Shown: positions 40,163 through 49,341, numbered from the stretch's first letter. The stretch: 64,000 nucleotides of DNA from Hymenobacter canadensis (GCF_027359925.1 NZ_CP114767.1:3894501-3958500); one strand, 5' to 3'. The notes: generated by a model not told the origin, from the sequence alone. Numbers and translations: made by a program.

Positions 40163-41746
40163 ATGGCAGAAGTACGTCCGGATGAAGTATCCGCCATTCT
40201 GCGGGAGCAGTTGTCCAACTTCAAAACCGAAGCCGAACTCGAAGAGGTTGGTACGGTATTGCAGGTTGGCGACGGTGTAGCCCGCATCTACGGCCTGGGC
40301 AAAGCCCAGTCGGGGGAATTGCTCGAATTTGAAAACGGCCTGCAGGCCCTGGTTCTTAACCTCGAAGAAGACAACGTAGGTGCCGTAATGCTCGGCGACT
40401 ACAGCGAAATCCGCGAGGGAGCCACGGTGCGCCGTACCAATAAAATTGCCTCTATCCAGGTAGGTGAGGGCATCGTGGGCCGCGTGGTAAACACGCTGGG
40501 CCTACCCATCGACGGTCGTGGCCCCATCCAGGGCGAGACCTACGATATGCCCCTGGAGCGTAAGGCCCCCGGTGTAATCTTCCGTCAGCCCGTAACGGAG
40601 CCGATGCAGACCGGTATCAAGGCTATCGACGCCATGATTCCGATTGGCCGGGGCCAGCGCGAGCTGATCATTGGCGACCGTCAGACGGGTAAGTCTACGG
40701 TAGCTATCGACACCATCCTCAACCAGCGCGAATTCTATGAGCGCGGCGAGCCGGTTTTCTGCATCTACGTAGCCGTAGGCCAGAAAGCCTCCACCGTGGC
40801 CCAGGTAGTAAACGCCCTGACCAAGGGTGGCGCTATGGACTACACCGTTGTGGTTTCGGCTTCGGCCTCTGACCCGGCGCCGATGCAGTTCTTTGCTCCC
40901 TTCACGGGTGCCGCCATCGGCGAGTTCTTCCGCGACACGGGCCGTCCGGCTCTGGTAGTGTATGATGACTTGTCGAAGCAGGCTGTAGCGTACCGCGAGG
41001 TGTCGCTGCTGCTGCGTCGTCCTCCCGGACGTGAGGCGTATCCCGGCGACGTGTTCTACCTGCACAGCCGCCTGCTGGAGCGTGCCGCGAAGATCAACGC
41101 TTCCGACACCATCGCCCGCGACATGAACGACCTGCCGGACAGCATCAAGCACCTGGTGAAAGGTGGTGGTTCGCTGACCGCTCTGCCGCTCATCGAAACC
41201 CAGGCTGGTGACGTTTCGGCGTACATCCCGACCAACGTAATTTCGATTACGGACGGCCAGATCTTCCTCGAAACCAACCTGTTCAACGCCGGTATCCGCC
41301 CTGCTATCAACGTAGGTATCTCGGTATCGCGGGTGGGTGGTAACGCCCAGATCAAGTCGATGAAGAAGGTGGCTGGTACGCTGAAGCTCGACCAGGCCCA
41401 GTTCCGTGAGCTGGAAGCCTTCGCCAAGTTCGGCTCCGACCTCGATGCCTCGACCAAGCTCACCATTGAGCGCGGCCGTCGTAACCTCGAAATCCTGAAG
41501 CAGCCCCAGTTCTCGCCGCAGCGCGTGGAAGATCAGGTGGCCGTTATCTACGCTGCTACCAACGGTCTGCTTGACCTGGTGCCCGTAAACAAGGTGCGCG
41601 AGTTCGAGAAGGAGTTCGTGCAGGTGCTCAACACCCGCCACCCCGAGGTGCTGCAGGGTCTGAAAGCGGGTAAGCTCGACGACACCATCACCGGCGCCAT
41701 CCGTCAGGTTGCCAAAGACCTGTCGGCGGTATACGCTTCGAAGTAA
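40163..41746 (+). CDS. atpA: ATP synthase F1 subunit alpha
   Basis: 527 residues, normal size. Walker A is GDRQTGKST, and the family signature runs through [17 protein letters not shown]. The N-terminal beta-barrel begins after [13 protein letters not shown]. Alpha is the non-catalytic nucleotide-binding partner of beta. The gap to atpG is a 111-bp paired-repeat spacer with no promoter consensus. Confidence 0.98.
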   Translation: MAEVRPDEVSAILREQLSNFKTEAELEEVGTVLQVGDGVARIYGLGKAQSGELLEFENGLQALVLNLEEDNVGAVMLGDYSEIREGATVRRTNKIASIQVGEGIVGRVVNTLGLPIDGRGPIQGETYDMPLERKAPGVIFRQPVTEPMQTGIKAIDAMIPIGRGQRELIIGDRQTGKSTVAIDTILNQREFYERGEPVFCIYVAVGQKASTVAQVVNALTKGGAMDYTVVVSASASDPAPMQFFAPFTGAAIGEFFRDTGRPALVVYDDLSKQAVAYREVSLLLRRPPGREAYPGDVFYLHSRLLERAAKINASDTIARDMNDLPDSIKHLVKGGGSLTALPLIETQAGDVSAYIPTNVISITDGQIFLETNLFNAGIRPAINVGISVSRVGGNAQIKSMKKVAGTLKLDQAQFRELEAFAKFGSDLDASTKLTIERGRRNLEILKQPQFSPQRVEDQVAVIYAATNGLLDLVPVNKVREFEKEFVQVLNTRHPEVLQGLKAGKLDDTITGAIRQVAKDLSAVYASK

Positions 41747-41753
41747 TTCATTA

Positions 41754-41844
41754 GTTGTCAGTTGTTGGTTGTCAGTTGTCAGGAAGAAGGTGCCACAAGG
41801 CCGCTTCACTAAAACTGACAACCGACAACTAGCAACTGACAACT
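41754..41844. repeat. Paired inverted repeat with gttgtcag-type arms (atpA-atpG spacer)
   Basis: Left arm 41754-41782 and right arm 41814-41844 contain tandem words gttgtcagttgttggttgtcag and their complements (actgacaaccgacaactag), imperfectly paired. The words match those of the element at 1874-1985. Confidence 0.85.
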
Positions 41845-41857
41845 CATTTTCACGAGA

Positions 41858-42748
41858 ATGGCTAGCTTAAAAGAAGTCCGCAACCGCATCGTATCGGTGA
41901 GCAGTACGCAGCAGATCACCAAAGCCATGAAGATGGTGGCGGCGGCCAAGCTGCGTCGGGCGCAGGACAACATCCTGCGCATGCGCCCCTACGCGCAGCG
42001 GCTCAACAGCATCCTGACGAATCTGACGGCCCAGGTCGGCGACGACGTGGTGAGCGAATACGCCGAGCAGCGCGAGGTGAGCCGGGTACTGGTGATTGCC
42101 ATTACCTCGGACCGCGGCCTGGCCGGTGCCTTCAACAGCAACGTGTTCAAAAACGTGAATGCCCTAGTGCAGGAGCGTTACGCGGCGCAGGCGGCAGCCG
42201 GCAACGTAGCCTACATGGCCATCGGCAAGAAGGCCCACGACTACTTCAACCGCCGCGGCCCGCTGGTCGGCAACTACACGCACGTCTTCGGCAAGCTGTC
42301 GTTTGACACGGTGCGTGAAGCAGCCGAGCAGGCCATGGACGGCTTCCGGGCCGGCCAGTACGACGAGGTAGTGATGGTGTACAACGAGTTCAAGAACGTG
42401 GCCACGCAGGTGGTGCGCGTGGAGCAGCTGTTGCCGCTGCTGCCCGCCGAGCCGAACCCGGCCGCCGTGCAGACCTCGAACGTGGACTACATCTTCGAGC
42501 CCTCGAAAGAGGAAATCGTGCAAACCCTGATTCCGCAGTCGCTGAAGGTGCAGCTCTACAAGGCCGTACTGGAAAGCAACGCCTCGGAGCACGGTGCCCG
42601 CATGACGGCCATGGAGAAAGCCACCGAAAACGCCGGTGAGCTGCTCAAGGCGCTCAAGCTGACATACAACCGGACGCGTCAGGCGGCCATCACCACCGAG
42701 ATTCTCGAAATCGTGGGTGGTGCGGAAGCCCTGGCTGCCAGCCGGTAA
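41858..42748 (+). CDS. atpG: ATP synthase F1 subunit gamma
   Basis: 296 residues. N-terminus MASLKEVRNRIVSVSSTQQITKAMKMVAAAKLRRAQ and the C-terminal [26 protein letters not shown] form the central-stalk coiled coil. The region ITSDRGLAGAFN is also conserved. It is the last gene of the operon; atpD and atpC, as usual for Bacteroidota, are elsewhere. Bases 42620-42748 have a second, 88% identical copy at 47856-47984. A strong terminator follows at 42769. Confidence 0.97.
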   Translation: MASLKEVRNRIVSVSSTQQITKAMKMVAAAKLRRAQDNILRMRPYAQRLNSILTNLTAQVGDDVVSEYAEQREVSRVLVIAITSDRGLAGAFNSNVFKNVNALVQERYAAQAAAGNVAYMAIGKKAHDYFNRRGPLVGNYTHVFGKLSFDTVREAAEQAMDGFRAGQYDEVVMVYNEFKNVATQVVRVEQLLPLLPAEPNPAAVQTSNVDYIFEPSKEEIVQTLIPQSLKVQLYKAVLESNASEHGARMTAMEKATENAGELLKALKLTYNRTRQAAITTEILEIVGGAEALAASR

Positions 42749-42768
42749 GGCATCTGCCAAAAGCAGGA

Positions 42769-42803
42769 AGGCCTGTCTCCGTTGGAGGCAGGCCTTTTTT
42801 TTG
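42769..42803 (+). terminator. Rho-independent terminator of the atp operon
   Basis: GGCCTGTCTCC (42770-42780) pairs with GGAGGCAGGCC (42784-42794) with one G-T pair, followed by a run of nine Ts. Confidence 0.92.
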
Positions 42804-42913
42804 GCGTTGTATGCCCGCAGTCGAGGGAAGATGGGGGCTGCGTGCAGGCGTTGGCTGCCCGAGCGCAGGCCGTTGTTGTGGCGCTTGTAGTAGCAGTGAC
42901 GGCGGCGGCGTAC

Positions 42914-42921
42914 TATATTTG
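42914..42921 (+). promoter_or_regulatory. Bacteroidota -7 element upstream of the RCC1 gene
   Basis: TATATTTG, an exact TAnnTTTG match, about 98 bp before the ATG at 43019. No TTG at the ideal distance upstream. A 7-bp hairpin (TGTCCGG / CCGGACA, 42975-43000) follows in the leader. Confidence 0.55.
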
Positions 42922-43018
42922 CTGGCTTGTATATATCTGCTTGCTGCTTCCGGACTGCTGCTTCACTTAGTTGCTGTCCGGGTCTTTTTTTGTCCGGACA
43001 TAGCGTTCCGGCGGTTGT

Positions 43019-45787
43019 ATGGAATACGTGTACACGACTAGCCGGCGCGGGATGCGCGCCGTGGGGCCGCTGGCGGCTGCAATGTTCTGGCTGTTACTGC
43101 TGCTGCTGCCCACGGCCGCCCGCGCCCAGGAAATAGCCGCCGGCAACGGCTTCTCGTTCAGCATTCACCCCGACGGTACGCTGTGGGGCAGCGGCTTCAA
43201 CACCAACGGCCAGCTCGGCGACGGCACGGGCATCGCGCGCGCCCTGCCCGTCCAGATCGGCACGGCTACCACCTGGCAGCGCGTGGCGTCGGGCAATAGC
43301 TTCACCCAGGCCATCCGCACCGATGGCACGCTGTGGGCCTGGGGGCGCAACGACCGGGGCGAGCTGGGCGACGGCACCACCTTCAACCGCAACGCCCCCG
43401 TGCGCGTGGGTATGGCCTCGGACTGGCGCAGCCTGGCGGTGGGCGCCACCCATACCCTGGCCATCAAGACTGATGGCACGCTCTGGGCCTGGGGCCGCAA
43501 CGACCAGGGGCAGCTCGGCATCGGCGTGGCCAACAACACCAGCAACCCCACGCCCGTGCAGGTGGGCACCGATACTGACTGGCAAAGTGTGGCGGCCGGC
43601 CAGCTGCACAGCCTGGCCATCAAGACCAACGGCACGCTCTGGGCCTGGGGCTTCAACGGCGACAGTCAGCTCGGCGACGGGGGCACCGTTACCCAGCCTG
43701 CGCCCGTGCAGATTGGTACCGCTACCACCTGGCGGCACGTGGCCGCCGGCCTGGGGGCGCTGCACGGCGTGGCCATCCGCGCCGACGGCACACTCTGGAC
43801 CTGGGGCCGCAACGTAAACAACCAGCTCGGTGACGGCACCGCCGCCGTGCGCCGCAGCCCGGTTCAGATTGGCACGGCCACCACCTGGCAGGAGGCCGTG
43901 GTGGGGCCTACGTACACGATGGCCCTGCGCACCGACGGCACGCTGTGGGGCTGGGGCCAGAACGACTACGGCCAGTTCGGCGACGGTACTACCACCAACC
44001 GCACCACGCCCACCCAGATGGGCACCGTGGACACCTGGCAGACGCTGGTGACGGGCAACTACCAGGTGCTGGCCCGGCGCACCAACCAGTCGGTGTGGGC
44101 CTGGGGCTGGAATTCCAGCGGCCAGCTGGGCAGCCCCGATGCCCCCACCCCTTTGCGCGCTACGCCCACTCAGGTGGGCACCGCCCTCGACTGGGCTACC
44201 GCCGCCGTGGGCAACGACTACACGCTGGCCCTTACCACGGCCGGCGCGCTCCTGAGCTGGGGCCAGAACATCACCGGGCAGCTGGGGCGTGGCAATGCGC
44301 TCAAGTCGTTGTTGCCGGAGCCGGGCGCGGTAGTGGGGGCAGCCGCGTGGCAAAACGTGGCGGCCGGGCAGCGGCACAACGTGGCCCTGCGCTCCGACGG
44401 TACCCTCTGGGCCTGGGGCAACAATGGCAGCGGCCAGACCGGGCAGGGCACCGCCTTCAACAACCCGCCCGTCTCGACGCCCGTGCAGGTGGGCGCGGCC
44501 ACCTGGCAGCGCCTGAGCGCCGGGCAGGAGTTCACACTGGCTATCCGCCCCGAGGGGACGCTGTGGGCCTGGGGCATGAACAGTAACGGCCAACTCGGCG
44601 ACAACTCCACTACCCTGCGGACCACGCCGGTGCAGGTGGGCAGCGAGGCCAACTGGCAGCAGGTGGCGGGCGGCGTGGGCTTCTCGCTGGGCGTGCGCAC
44701 CGATGGCACCCTCTGGACCTGGGGCCTGAACGGCAACGGCCAGCTCGGCGACGGCACCATCATCCAGCGCCTGGTGCCCGTGCAGGTGGGCACCGACACC
44801 GACTGGCAGAGCGTGGCGGCCGGCCAGCTGCACAGCCTGGCCCTGAAAACCAACGGCACCCTCTGGGCCTGGGGCTTCAACGGCAACGGCCAGCTCGGCG
44901 ACGGCACCACCACCCAGCGGCTGGCCCCGGTCCAGATCGGGACGGCTACCACCTGGCAGCAGGTGGCGGCGGCGGCTAGCCACAGCCTGGCCCGGCGCAC
45001 CGACGGCAGCCTGTGGGCCACCGGCCTCAACAGCAGCGGCCAGCTCGGCGACGGTACCATCACGCAGCGCACCAGCTTCGCCCGCGTGGGCACGGCCACC
45101 TGGCAGACGGTAGCCACCGGCCCCACCGCCGCCCACACCGTGGCCGTGCAAACCAACGGCAGCCTCTGGGCCTGGGGCCTGAATAACTACGGCCAGACCG
45201 CCCAGGAAATCACGGCGCCCGCGCCGGTGCTGGTGTTTCCGCTGCCCGCCCCGCTGCCGGTAGCGCTGACGGAGTTTACGGCCGCGCCGGAAGGCGCACA
45301 GGCCGTGCGCCTGCGCTGGGCCACGGCCTTGGAAGTGAACAGCGCCGCCTTCGGGGTGGAGCGCAGCCCGGACGGCGTGACGTTCCGGACGGTGGGCACG
45401 GTGCCCGCCGCGGGCACCAGCACCGCGCCCCGCGCCTACACCCTGCTCGACCAGCAGCTGCCGGCCGGCGTGCCGGTGCTCTACTACCGCCTGCAGCAGC
45501 TCGACCAGGACGGCACGTTCAGCTACTCGCCGGTGCGCGCCGTGGCCCTGAGCACCGTGGCCCCCACGCGCCTGACGCTGGCCCCCAACCCCACCACGGG
45601 CGCGGCCACGCTGCGCGGAGCCGCCGCCCACGCCCCGGTGCAGCTCTATGACGCCGTGGGCCGCCTGGTACTGACCGCCACCGCCGATGCCACGGGCACG
45701 GCCCATCTGGTGCTGCCCACCGGGCAACCCCTGGGCGTGTACGTGGTGCGCACCGGCGGGCAGGCAGTGCGCCTCGTGCTGGAGTAG
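43019..45787 (+). CDS. Secreted RCC1-repeat protein with T9SS sorting domain
   Basis: 922 residues. A signal peptide ends about residue 36 (LLLLLLPTAARAQ); the ATG at 43019 or the internal Met at residue 12 could be the start. Twelve or more ~50-residue RCC1 blades follow, each with a DGTLWAWG..N..GQLGDGT core, forming one or two seven-bladed propellers. From about residue 740 a conserved linker (VALTEFTA, VERSPDGVTFR) leads to a type A T9SS C-terminal domain ending LVLE. The protein is probably exported by the gld/por system and anchored on the surface; propellers of this type often bind protein or glycan ligands. Its 3' 541 bp are nearly identical to those of the gene at 50889. Confidence 0.92.
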   Translation: MEYVYTTSRRGMRAVGPLAAAMFWLLLLLLPTAARAQEIAAGNGFSFSIHPDGTLWGSGFNTNGQLGDGTGIARALPVQIGTATTWQRVASGNSFTQAIRTDGTLWAWGRNDRGELGDGTTFNRNAPVRVGMASDWRSLAVGATHTLAIKTDGTLWAWGRNDQGQLGIGVANNTSNPTPVQVGTDTDWQSVAAGQLHSLAIKTNGTLWAWGFNGDSQLGDGGTVTQPAPVQIGTATTWRHVAAGLGALHGVAIRADGTLWTWGRNVNNQLGDGTAAVRRSPVQIGTATTWQEAVVGPTYTMALRTDGTLWGWGQNDYGQFGDGTTTNRTTPTQMGTVDTWQTLVTGNYQVLARRTNQSVWAWGWNSSGQLGSPDAPTPLRATPTQVGTALDWATAAVGNDYTLALTTAGALLSWGQNITGQLGRGNALKSLLPEPGAVVGAAAWQNVAAGQRHNVALRSDGTLWAWGNNGSGQTGQGTAFNNPPVSTPVQVGAATWQRLSAGQEFTLAIRPEGTLWAWGMNSNGQLGDNSTTLRTTPVQVGSEANWQQVAGGVGFSLGVRTDGTLWTWGLNGNGQLGDGTIIQRLVPVQVGTDTDWQSVAAGQLHSLALKTNGTLWAWGFNGNGQLGDGTTTQRLAPVQIGTATTWQQVAAAASHSLARRTDGSLWATGLNSSGQLGDGTITQRTSFARVGTATWQTVATGPTAAHTVAVQTNGSLWAWGLNNYGQTAQEITAPAPVLVFPLPAPLPVALTEFTAAPEGAQAVRLRWATALEVNSAAFGVERSPDGVTFRTVGTVPAAGTSTAPRAYTLLDQQLPAGVPVLYYRLQQLDQDGTFSYSPVRAVALSTVAPTRLTLAPNPTTGAATLRGAAAHAPVQLYDAVGRLVLTATADATGTAHLVLPTGQPLGVYVVRTGGQAVRLVLE

Positions 45788-45872
45788 CCGGCGTATGCGG
45801 TAAACACAAGAGCCCCGGCGCCTGGCGCCGGGGCTCTTTGCGTGTAGGGGTAGCGGCGCGACCCTCGGGGTT
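45331..45872. repeat. 541-bp direct repeat, copy 1
   Basis: Matches 55802-56343 without any gap at about 97% identity. It covers the last ~150 codons of the RCC1 gene, the terminator and ~40 bp beyond. Homology resumes further on with a gagacgcga palindrome. Confidence 0.93.
45808..45846 (+). terminator. Terminator of the RCC1 gene
   Basis: AGAGCCCCGGCGCC pairs with GGCGCCGGGGCTCT around a short loop. The same hairpin recurs after the large gene, at about 56279-56309. Confidence 0.85.
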
Positions 45873-45922
45873 CTGGCGTCCGGGCCGCCGGGGTGGGAGC
45901 GGGGAGCAACGTCAGCAACGGG

Positions 45923-45944
45923 GAGACGCGAAGGGTCGCGTCTC
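45923..45944. repeat. gagacgcga palindrome, copy 1
   Basis: GAGACGCGA-AGGG-TCGCGTCTC; the same 22-base word recurs at 56382-56403, and a variant occurs at 47732-47764. Confidence 0.8.
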
Positions 45945-46086
45945 TACATGGGTCCGCCCAGGCCGGCTATGCGGGCGGTGGGGTCGGGGTCGTCGCGGCG
46001 CTGCTCCTGGCACGCAATGCGGTGCGCCCGCGCCGCGCCGGCTACCGGAAAAGGACAGTTTAGTATGCGTGTAGCTGAATATAGGG

Positions 46087-46118
46087 TTGGAGCCGGGGTC
46101 GTTGCCGGTGTACCTTTG
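46087..46118 (+). promoter_or_regulatory. Promoter of the SBBP-like gene
   Basis: TTG at 46087-46089, 21 bases, then TACCTTTG at 46111-46118; the ATG lies about 100 bp further downstream. Confidence 0.65.
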
Positions 46119-46217
46119 CAACCCTACTGCCTCACCACCAATTGTCTACTGGACTATCAGCAGTTACTGCTTTCGTCCTGGCCTTTTTCCCTTAGACCTG
46201 GCCCGTCTGCCTATTGT

Positions 46218-47714
46218 ATGCAACACCCCTACCCCTTGGCCGCCCACGCGGCCCCCGCCCGCCCGGCTACCGTGGCGGCCTACCTGCTGCTGCTGCTGAC
46301 GTTGCTGCTGCCCTGGACCGCCCGCGCCCAGGCCCCCGCCTGGTCGGCGGCCACCATTGGCAGCAGCAGCCAGGCCAATGGCACGAGCACCACGCAGGCC
46401 ACGGCCGTGGATGCGGCCGGCAACGTGTTTGTGACGGGCAACTTCACGGGCCAGGTGGCCTTTGGCAGCACCTTGCTCAGTAGCGCGGGCGGCAACGATC
46501 TGTTCGTGGCCAAGTACGTGCCGGCCACCGCCACCTGGGCCTGGGCCCAGAGCGGGGGCGGCACCGGCACCGACTTTGGCCAGGGCCTTGCCGTGAGCGG
46601 CATAAGCGTGTACGTAACGGGCTATATCACCAACAACACGGCCAACAGCACCGGGGTGCTGTTCGGGGGCACGGGCACCACGGCCGGCACGGTGCAGGTC
46701 AATGGGGCCTCGGCCACAAGCAGCCAGGACCTGGTGGTGGCCAAGTACACCGACAACGGGGCCACGGCCACACTGGGCTGGACGCAGGTGGGCGGCGGCA
46801 CCAGCGGCGACATTGGCTTTGGCCTTGCCGTGAGCGGCACGAGCGTGTACGTGACGGGCGTTATCGTCAACACCACGGCCAACGCCAGTGGAGTGCTGTT
46901 CGGGGGCACGGGCACCACGGCCGGCACGGTACAGGTCAACGGGGCCACGGCCACGAACAGCTTCGACCTGGTGGTGGCCAAGTACATCGACAACGGGGCC
47001 ACGGCCACCTTGGGCTGGACCCAGGTGGGCGGCGGCACCGACAACGACCAGGGCAACGGCATTGCCGTGCGCGGCACGAGCGTGTACGTAGCGGGCTCTG
47101 TCGTACCCAGCGCCACGTTCGGCAGCTTCACCATCAACAACCCGGTGGGGACCACTACCAACTTCCTGGGCGAGCTGCTCGACGCAGTGCCGCTGCCGGT
47201 AGCGCTGACGGAGTTTGCAGCCGCGCCGGAAGGCCCGCAGGCTGTGCGCCTGCGCTGGGCCACGGCCTCGGAAGTGAACAGCGCCGCCTTCGAGGTGGAG
47301 CGCAGCCCGAACGGCCGCACGTTCGGAGCCATCGGCACGGTGCCGGCGGCCGGCAGCAGCAGCGGCCCGCGCCGCTACGCGCTGCTGGACCCCAACCCCC
47401 CAGCTCACCAAGCCATCCTGTACTACCGCCTGCGGCAGCTGGATGCCGATGGCACGTTCAGCTACTCGCCGGTGCGGGTGGTGGCCCGGGCTGCCGCGCT
47501 GAGCCTCTATCCCAACCCCACCATCGGCGCGGCCATGCTCACGGGCGCGGCTCCCGGCGCGGCCGTGCAGGTGCTGGACGCCCTGGGGCGCCTGGTGCTG
47601 CGCGCCACCGCCGACGCCACGGGCACGGCCCGCCTGGTGCTGTCGGCCGGGCAGCTCGCTGGCCTGTACCTGGTGCGCTGCGGCGCGCAGGTGCTACGCC
47701 TAGTGCGGGAGTAG
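46218..47714 (+). CDS. Secreted SBBP-like propeller protein with T9SS sorting domain
   Basis: 498 residues from the ATG at 46218, chosen because it follows the promoter and opens a signal peptide ([19 protein letters not shown]). The body has repeats of ~67 residues of the SBBP type ([46 protein letters not shown]), three or four copies, some nearly identical at the DNA level. [11 protein letters not shown] linker and a type A C-terminal domain ([12 protein letters not shown] to LRLVRE) follow. It is probably secreted by T9SS. The repeats suggest a beta-propeller or solenoid; ligand unknown. It is bracketed by the two atpG 3' ends. Confidence 0.88.
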   Translation: MQHPYPLAAHAAPARPATVAAYLLLLLTLLLPWTARAQAPAWSAATIGSSSQANGTSTTQATAVDAAGNVFVTGNFTGQVAFGSTLLSSAGGNDLFVAKYVPATATWAWAQSGGGTGTDFGQGLAVSGISVYVTGYITNNTANSTGVLFGGTGTTAGTVQVNGASATSSQDLVVAKYTDNGATATLGWTQVGGGTSGDIGFGLAVSGTSVYVTGVIVNTTANASGVLFGGTGTTAGTVQVNGATATNSFDLVVAKYIDNGATATLGWTQVGGGTDNDQGNGIAVRGTSVYVAGSVVPSATFGSFTINNPVGTTTNFLGELLDAVPLPVALTEFAAAPEGPQAVRLRWATASEVNSAAFEVERSPNGRTFGAIGTVPAAGSSSGPRRYALLDPNPPAHQAILYYRLRQLDADGTFSYSPVRVVARAAALSLYPNPTIGAAMLTGAAPGAAVQVLDALGRLVLRATADATGTARLVLSAGQLAGLYLVRCGAQVLRLVRE

Positions 47715-47773
47715 CTCTGGTCCAGACCGGTGCAATGACGCGACCCTTCGCGTCTCATCGTTGCACGGCTGGA

Positions 47774-47848
47774 ACCCAACGGCTGGCACGTCTGCGTGTA
47801 GAGACGCAACCTTTCCGCCTCTACACGCAGACGTGCCAGCCGTTGGGT
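47774..47848. repeat. Perfect 30-bp inverted repeat
   Basis: The arms acccaacggctggcacgtct... at 47774-47803 and their exact complement at 47819-47848 are separated by 15 bases. It lies immediately upstream of the atpG remnant. Confidence 0.92.
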
Positions 47849-47855
47849 CGGTGTA

Positions 47856-47984
47856 GCCACCGAAAACGCTGGCGAGCTGCTCAAGCAGCTTAAGCTGCCC
47901 TACAACCGGACCCGTCAGGCCGCCATTACCACCGAGATTCTCAAAATCGTGGGTGGAGCGGAGGCGCTGGCAGCCAGCCGGTAA
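47856..47984 (+). pseudogene. Duplicated 3' end of atpG (42 codons and stop)
   Basis: 129 bases that align without gaps to bases 42620-42748 of atpG, with about 15 mismatches (88% identity). The frame is intact to a TAA stop and encodes 42 residues of which only three differ (A-to-Q, T-to-P, E-to-K), so most changes are silent. There is no start codon and no upstream part of the gene. It keeps a hairpin terminator of its own. This looks like a real gene end that was displaced by inserted DNA, not random decay. Confidence 0.9.
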
Positions 47985-48005
47985 GGCGAGTCGTTTTACA
48001 GGAAA

Positions 48006-48037
48006 GTCCCGTGGCCGGTTGGTCACGGGGCTTTTTT
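48006..48037 (+). terminator. Terminator of the displaced atpG end
   Basis: CCCGTGGCC pairs with GGTCACGGG (one G-T pair) and runs into seven Ts. Confidence 0.85.
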
Positions 48038-48044
48038 TGTTCTG

Positions 48045-48290
48045 GTTGGGCCTCATCCCCCCGGCCCTCTTCTCCCGTGGAGAAGGGGGAGTCTGACGAT
48101 TGTAGCGCCGCCCCTTCGGCTTTCGCCTCAGGCACGGCTACCTGTCCGGATGTAGCGCGAAGTTTCACTTCGCAAGACGTTGGAACGACTTCGGTAGCCG
48201 TGCCTGAGGCGCCAGCCGAAGGGGCGGCGTTGCAGTCATCAGGCTCCCCCTTCTCCACAGGAGAAGGGGGCCGGGGGGATGAGGCCCAAC
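48045..48290. repeat. ~98-bp inverted repeat element
   Basis: Arms 48045-48142 and 48193-48290 are complementary with about ten mismatches; each arm holds its own ccttctcc/ggagaagg hairpin, and the 50-base centre contains gcgaagtttcacttcgc. A shorter relative of its end occurs at 9769-9810. It may be a miniature inverted-repeat element. Confidence 0.88.
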
Positions 48291-48344
48291 CGGGGCCGGG
48301 GGGATAAGGCCTCGTAAGCCCCGCCCTCGTATCGTACGGGCCTT

Positions 48345-48980
48345 ATGCTACAGCCCCGATACCTCTCGCCCGATACTGCTACGGCCGCCTTGCGCCGCCT
48401 CAAGCCCAGCCCCGAAGAGCTAACCGAATTCCGGCAGCACCTGGCCGAGATGCTCAAGCACCTCGACCCCACCAAGATTGAGCGCCACGGCGAAACTCAC
48501 ATCCTCGACTTCCTGCGCCACGTCAGCAAGCCGGCCGAGGGCGGGGCGCGCTACGGCAACGTGAAGGACAAGCGCGACCTAGTGCTGCACCTCGGCGACA
48601 CCGCCGACTCGCCGGTGGGCGTGGTGCTGGAAGTCAAGGGGCTCAAGAACCCCAAGGAGATGCTGGCCCCCGACGACCTCAATCGCAAGGCCCTGCACCA
48701 GCTGCTGATCTACTACCTCGAAGACCGCACCGACGACAAGGCCGACGACTTCTGCAGCCTTATCGTGACCACCGGCTACGAGTGGTACATCTTCGACGCC
48801 CTGGACTTCCACCGCCTGTTCTTCAAGGACAAGGGCTTCGTGAAGGACTTTCTGACCTGGAAGGCCGGGGCCAAGGCCGCCGCCGACCCCCAGGCTCTGG
48901 AGGCACAAATCGATGCGCTGGTAGCTGCCCTCTACGGCGTGGCCCTGCCCGCCGCCCCAGTGCCCGCCGCCGCTTCCTGA
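48345..48980 (+). CDS. Orphan PD-(D/E)XK-type nuclease domain, type IIG-like N-terminus
   Basis: 211 residues. The central part has KDKRDLVLH (Asp78), then VVLEVKG (Glu96-x-Lys98), with spacing typical of PD-(D/E)XK nucleases, followed by MLAPDDLNRKALHQLLIYYLEDR and LIVTTGYEWYIFDALDFHRLF. These match the N-terminal restriction domain of type IIG (Eco57I-like) restriction-methylases. Those enzymes usually continue into a methyltransferase of ~700 residues; here the frame ends with a short Ala/Pro tail and a terminator. It could be a truncated remnant or an independent nuclease or anti-phage domain. No modification gene is seen in the window. Confidence 0.75.
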   Translation: MLQPRYLSPDTATAALRRLKPSPEELTEFRQHLAEMLKHLDPTKIERHGETHILDFLRHVSKPAEGGARYGNVKDKRDLVLHLGDTADSPVGVVLEVKGLKNPKEMLAPDDLNRKALHQLLIYYLEDRTDDKADDFCSLIVTTGYEWYIFDALDFHRLFFKDKGFVKDFLTWKAGAKAAADPQALEAQIDALVAALYGVALPAAPVPAAAS

Positions 48981-49048
48981 CCCGTGCCGTTGCCCCGGCC
49001 CACCCGCGCCACCCCGGCCGGGTGTTGGGGCCGGCCCCTTGTGGTTTC

Positions 49049-49092
49049 AGCGCCTCTGCTGCCTTGGGCGGCAGAGGCGCTTTTTATTTTTT
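49049..49092 (+). terminator. Terminator of the nuclease-domain gene
   Basis: AGCGCCTCTGC... pairs with ...GCAGAGGCGCT, then a T-rich tract. Confidence 0.85.
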
Positions 49093-49341
49093 CGGCCCTC
49101 TTGACAATCAAATAGGTAAAATGATATATTGGTAGGAACAAAGCGGTTAATAGCCTGAAGGCCAGCTTGCCGGCCCGTTGCAGCAGCTTTGTCTTATCCA
49201 ACCTGATACCTGTTACGTGACCCTATCCTGCTATGTGGCCCGCCCCCTTGCGGGGCCGTCCGTTGCCGGCCGTGCGTCCGGGCACTCCCTCGTGTTAGCT
49301 GCGTTGTTTGCCGGGTTTCCGCGCGTCTGCCGGCTCGGTTG

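Larger units (their letters stand above)
45788..46217. other. 430-bp spacer without a convincing gene
   Basis: Holds the strong hairpin terminator of the RCC1 gene (about 45812-45842), the tail of the direct repeat, a gagacgcga palindrome at 45923-45944, the promoter at 46087-46118, and a leader similar to that of the 1789-residue protein gene. Confidence 0.8.
47715..48344. other. 630-bp spacer: atpG remnant plus large inverted repeats
   Basis: Contains a gagacgcga-like palindrome (47732-47764), a perfect 30-base inverted repeat (47774-47803 / 47819-47848), the atpG 3' remnant (47856-47984), a hairpin terminator (about 48006-48037), and a ~98-base inverted repeat (48045-48142 / 48193-48290). 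No intact gene. Confidence 0.85.

Noticed and set aside
42811..43041. A small plus-strand frame before the RCC1 gene
   Set aside because: It overlaps the promoter element and the RCC1 start, has no domain, and its hydrophobic run comes from a spacer.
43094..45727. A very long minus-strand open frame antisense to the RCC1 gene
   Set aside because: It is Gly/His/Arg-rich, the typical mirror of a high-GC repeat gene, and has no domain or start context.
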